Shown here: piece by piece, positions 60,101-64,000 of the stretch | How positions within the stretch are numbered: position 1 is the first letter of the stretch | Layout of the letters: every line of letters begins with the position of its first letter | Origin: Diprion similis | Lineage: Eukaryota; Arthropoda; Insecta; Hymenoptera; Diprionidae | Assembly: GCF_021155765.1 (NCBI RefSeq) | Contig: NC_060108.1 | Location: forward strand, 25,507,025 to 25,571,024 | Direction: 5' to 3' | DNA: 64,000 nucleotides | The notes under the pieces: generated by a model | Seen by the model: only the letters and a program-made list of their open reading frames with translations | Told to the model about the DNA's origin: nothing | Database searches by the model: none | Position numbers and translations under genes: made by a program

Positions 60101-63100
60101 ATGTTTTTGAACAGTCACGATAAGAAGTTATAAACTTCACTGAATGAGCAACAGGATACATTTGCGATCTTGTGAACTTTGGTTTAATTTTGATTTGAGC
60201 GTCGAATGAAAAGTGGCTAAAAAAGGGATGGAATCATCGATATTTTTGTTGCGTAACTGTATAAATGGTGAAGTATAACGTAATATCGTTTGCACAAGTA
60301 TCGTACCAATCAAGTACCGTAAAATAACTTGGAAAATTGACTCGTTGAACTTCTTCCTTCTCACTTCTTTGCTGTATCACTACATGATTTAACTCAAAAC
60401 AAAATTCGTCATCCAAAAGCCTTAGGAAGGGTTAAAAAGAAGTTGTAATCAAACCGTCGATAAGCGGCTCGAGTATTACAATAATCACCAGAAGAATACC
60501 GGCGAATATGTAAAATTGCGTCGAGGGTGCGGATCGTCGGAATATAAGGTTAATTTTTCTTGTACTTACCAACACGCAGAGGTTCGATATGGGCAGCTTA
60601 GCAGTTTCTTATCGCACGCGATTGTCGCAGGTGGTGTGCAGGTAGGTTAAGTAACTGCAGAGAAACGTTAGAGTCGTGGGAATGGTCGTCGGGGCGGTTA
60701 AAACTGCGATGAAAATAACGCGTAACACGTGAGTAACACGCACTTCTCCGGATGATATTCGGTTTCACGAACGTCACACTTACTAGATGGAGGTTCGGCT
60801 GGGTCGAGGGGGTCGAAAATCTGACCTCGACCGATAACATCTTGCGTTCGATATTAGTCCGCGCACGCAACGGAGGTCACTCGTGACTTCGTACGCACTT
60901 TCGAAGTCTCAATGCGATGGCGGGTCCGCCAAGGTGACCGGGAATCCGATCTGGAACCCCGAAGACTGTCGTCTTCTGGCGCCCCAACCGAACTACACCA
61001 ATGAGGATGCCCGGTCAGCCCTCCAGGAGAAGAGAAGCAGTAGTCAGTCAGTTGGCCAGCACCGGACCAGCCGCCGATGTGGCGATTATGTTTGCCCATT
61101 AATATGCGGCGTCGGACAAGACAAGGTCCATTCTGTTCGAAGAAGCAGCCTCATGGCTGCCTCCAGCCTGGCCTATAACAGACCTCGGGTTTGTGGGTTT
61201 GTAGGTCTAGGCCCTCTGCCAGGGCGCGTCGTATCATTTATCACTGGATTCACGCCGCCCTCTTCTCCCAGCTGGACTCGAAGACCGTTAGTCTTCAGCC
61301 CGGTGAATGCTGCTGCTTCGACCTCCCCTCCTCCTTAACCTCGCCCTTTATAGGTATACAGGAATTATATACACGTATGTACGGACATGGATAATATTAT
61401 GCTCACTGTGGTGGCTCGTTCGTTCACTTTCGATTTCACCTCGTGAGTGTGGATAGGTATGTCTATACTTATGCTCATTATAGCATCCCAGCGACCATTC
61501 GTCGATCATAACTTCCTTTTTCTCTATAAAATTTTTTATTACTCACCATTTCAAGTCGTTAAAACACGAATATACTCGGTTGTTATTCCAAGATTTCAGT
61601 ATGGTATCTACGCGTTGTCGAACCAATCATAGACGCACGATTTAGTCGGTGTATCGATGGTTCAGCGAGTTGATCACTCACTGACTTGAAGTCATATGGC
61701 TTTTGTGCTTCTCCATCCAGAGCAGAATCGCGATCTTATCTTCTTAGCTTATTTTATCTTCCCAATTCAAATTTGCAGCATGCAATGAGGCTTATCGTTC
61801 ATTACAAATGTTGGTTCCATTGAGTTCCGACTATGAGTTTACTTGATATTTAGTCAATTATTTTTTGTTCATTCTGCGTTTTCCTGTAGCGCTATAAAGA
61901 GATCTACAATCTGCGTAACACCAGGTCGATCAGATTCCGCGTACGATGACTGATTTCCATTCGACTCTATAAGCTACTAGACTAGCTACCTAGAAAAGAC
62001 GTACGACGTCTCTAGGTTATGGTTATGATTGTGTCCTGGTCGACGGAGGGCCAGCTGTGATAAGACTGCGTTATCATAAAATTCCCAGGAGAGATCTGCC
62101 GCGGGGTTCGTTGAAAATCTACATCCGGCCTCGGAAAAACGACTCATGGAAAGAATGTCTGAATATTTTTATATCCGAGGGTCCAGACAGGCCTTCGTAT
62201 GGGGTTTACAATTCTATGAATAAAAAATCTAACTTGATCGTAGGTTGTGGGTGCGGATGGGCTGCGGGTAGGGTCAAGGAATAGAAGAAACATTATTCGA
62301 GGAAGATAATGGCCGTTATAATAACCCTGGTAGATACTAATGAGCGCTTCAGGAGTATTCGAACAGCAGGTAGGCAAGGGGCACCTACACCCAGGACTCG
62401 AGTCCTTTTCGAAACGATTATGGCGTGTCTCCAGTGATTTAGTAACTCGGCGTCGGCTGCGGTCGCGTCGATATGTTAATCCACGGTTATAATCCCCGAA
62501 AGGGAGACCAGAGCTTGGAGTCGAGGCGTAGGCACGTCGGCCGCCATATAGAGAAACGAGGCACATACGTGTTTGCGGTGGAGGACGAAGCGAGCGAGGA
62601 GGTTGTTAAGTCGAAAAGCACCTCACCTCCCGGGTGCAGCTCAAGTTATACGCCCGGCTTCGTCGTAAATATAAAATATAAAATATCGAAGCCTCGAATA
62701 AATAAGGGACAGCGAGGTTCGCTGCTGGAACCGCTAGGCAGCTTAACCCTTCGAAGCCGGCAACGAGTTTCCTGCAGCTCCTTACCCTGCACCTCCTCCG
62801 GCTGCTTTTGCTTTTTAATTAAAAAATATTCCTTTCGGCGATTTTACGAGATGGCAGCTTCCTCAGCATCGCCTCCTCCACCTCACCCAAGGTCATTAGC
62901 ACAGATTGCCTTCCACGTCGCCCCCGGGTCCGTCACGAATCCTCGACCCTATATACGCGACCGACGGCACCGACCCGTCATCATTATCGTCACTGACGGA
63001 AGGCCCGTCGCTCCTTGTGTCCTCCTTCGGGGATGAGGCCCAGATTGACGACGGGGTGAAAAGAGAGAAATAACAAAAATAGATAGACAGACAACTGATC

Positions 63101-64000
63101 GGCGAACGAGAATTCAAAGATGAACGCATAGGGTCCGCGGTGAACTTCGTCTCATCGCCACGTATTGTGACAAACTTTCTCTTTTTATGATGAAGATGAA
63201 TAGCGCGAGATATGTGGCTGCTCCACGCTTGCTGTATGGGATTCTCTTCACGGATTTAATTTACGACAGTCGCGCACCGCTCACTGAATCACTTCACTGC
63301 GTATGTCGGTATCGACGTTAATGACGTTATTAGGCTTACTGAAGTCACGCCTGCTGTTGCTGCTGTTGCTTTGAACAGCGCTGGGATATAACCCTGCAGT
63401 GCTGACAACGAACCGCGTTCTCCAGTTGCCCAACAGACCTGACTGCTCGACGCCTTCCCTCATGCTCTAGGACGTAAAGAAGAATAATGAGACATTCGTC
63501 TGTCACTTATTGCCATATTTTCGTATGCACGTCACGAGTTGTACGATGGATATAATCTTCCTGAACAGCTTTTCTATAGATTTGACTTGGTGATCAATTC
63601 ACTAGTTATGACTTACAGCATTCTGGATAGAACTGGATTTCCATCACTGGACACCATTCGATTTCCTGCAATAGTCCTAGATTTCTTCGTATCCCGATTC
63701 TGAATCGAATCGTCACCTACGTTATGGAAGTGGACGAGTACCTATCACGAATACTTGTTAGATACTTGTAAATACATATTTGATTGAACTGGATCAATAC
63801 AGTAGCTAGTTGTACACGAGAGAGTTGAGATTTAAAATAGTCTGATTTATTCAAGCTATTTCCAAGTAGCACAGTTGAAATTACGAATTATTCCCAACCG
63901 CAATGGTGTTTCGATATAGAACTTTGGTTGGCACACATGATACATAAGTTTCGCTGCAACGTCTGGCTTCGGACCACCTAAACATAAAAATTGACACACC
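57178..64000. other. GC-richer gene-poor region, right part
   Basis: No recognisable gene. The longest ATG frame is 62473-63036 (+, 187 residues), with a low-complexity, Arg/Ser/Pro-rich translation and no family match. Another ATG frame at 58545-58817 (+, 90 residues, starting MFDEERCQVPELPG) is more protein-like but unsupported. Strong minus-strand donor-like sequences occur near 60548 (GTTG|GTAAGTAC) and 60783 (ATCTA|GTAAGTG), which could belong to 5' UTR exons. A poly-A tract lies at about 58190-58216. Confidence 0.4.

Noticed and set aside
60883-61338. 151-codon open frame
   Set aside because: Starts with GTG, is Ser/Pro/Arg-rich and has an overlapping minus-strand frame; typical of GC-rich non-coding DNA.
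1-64000. tRNA and other small RNA genes
   Set aside because: A visual search for the tRNA B-box (GGTTCRANNCC) on both strands and for a few conserved insect miRNA seeds gave no convincing hit. A covariance-model search would be decisive.

Overview
The window is nuclear DNA from an animal, almost certainly an insect. Its genes have short introns (about 70-600 bp) with GT-AG ends, the AT-rich spacers carry microsatellites, and one gene encodes an arthropod-type ZAD zinc finger joined to a GATA finger. The overall look (low GC in the first 40 kb, compact conserved genes, then a GC-richer gene-poor block) would suit a hymenopteran such as a sawfly, but that is inference. No prokaryotic operons, CRISPR arrays, rRNA or recognisable tRNAs were seen. 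Layout from left to right: (1) 42-1570, + strand, a four-exon JmjC protein of the HSPBAP1 family. (2) 1.87-9.1 kb, a tandem array with a 312-bp period. It has 18 copies of a landmark sequence at almost exact 312-bp steps, diverged edge monomers, and a non-tandem tail module present twice. (3) 9656-10403, - strand, CYB5D1, divergent from (4) 11250-13625, + strand, a six-exon MBOAT7-type lysophosphatidylinositol acyltransferase. (5) 17823-19046, - strand, splicing factor SRSF2/SC35, divergent from (6) 19634-20318, + strand, a small protein resembling the DUF4485 family. (7) About 6.8 kb of AT-rich, microsatellite-rich DNA. (8) 27454-31967, - strand, an eight-exon ZAD-GATA transcription factor. 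(9) 35382-39207, - strand, a nine-exon TXNDC11-type ER thioredoxin protein, divergent from (10) 39834-41597, + strand, the exosome ring subunit EXOSC5/RRP46. (11) 41.6-64 kb, a GC-richer block in which no complete gene was found; it holds palindrome clusters and one or two candidate small exons. All exon joins were worked out by hand from splice consensus, reading-frame phase and alignment from memory to family members. In all eight recognised genes every junction keeps frame and the protein length is close to the family norm. The recognised genes are housekeeping or regulatory genes (lipid remodelling, splicing, RNA decay, ER redox, transcription) and do not form one pathway. The shared feature is head-to-head pairing with short common upstream regions. 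The TXNDC11/EXOSC5 region contains an exact match to the mammalian ER-stress element ERSE-II, which is the most testable regulatory observation. The most unusual structure is the 312-bp array. No new multi-gene system was found.
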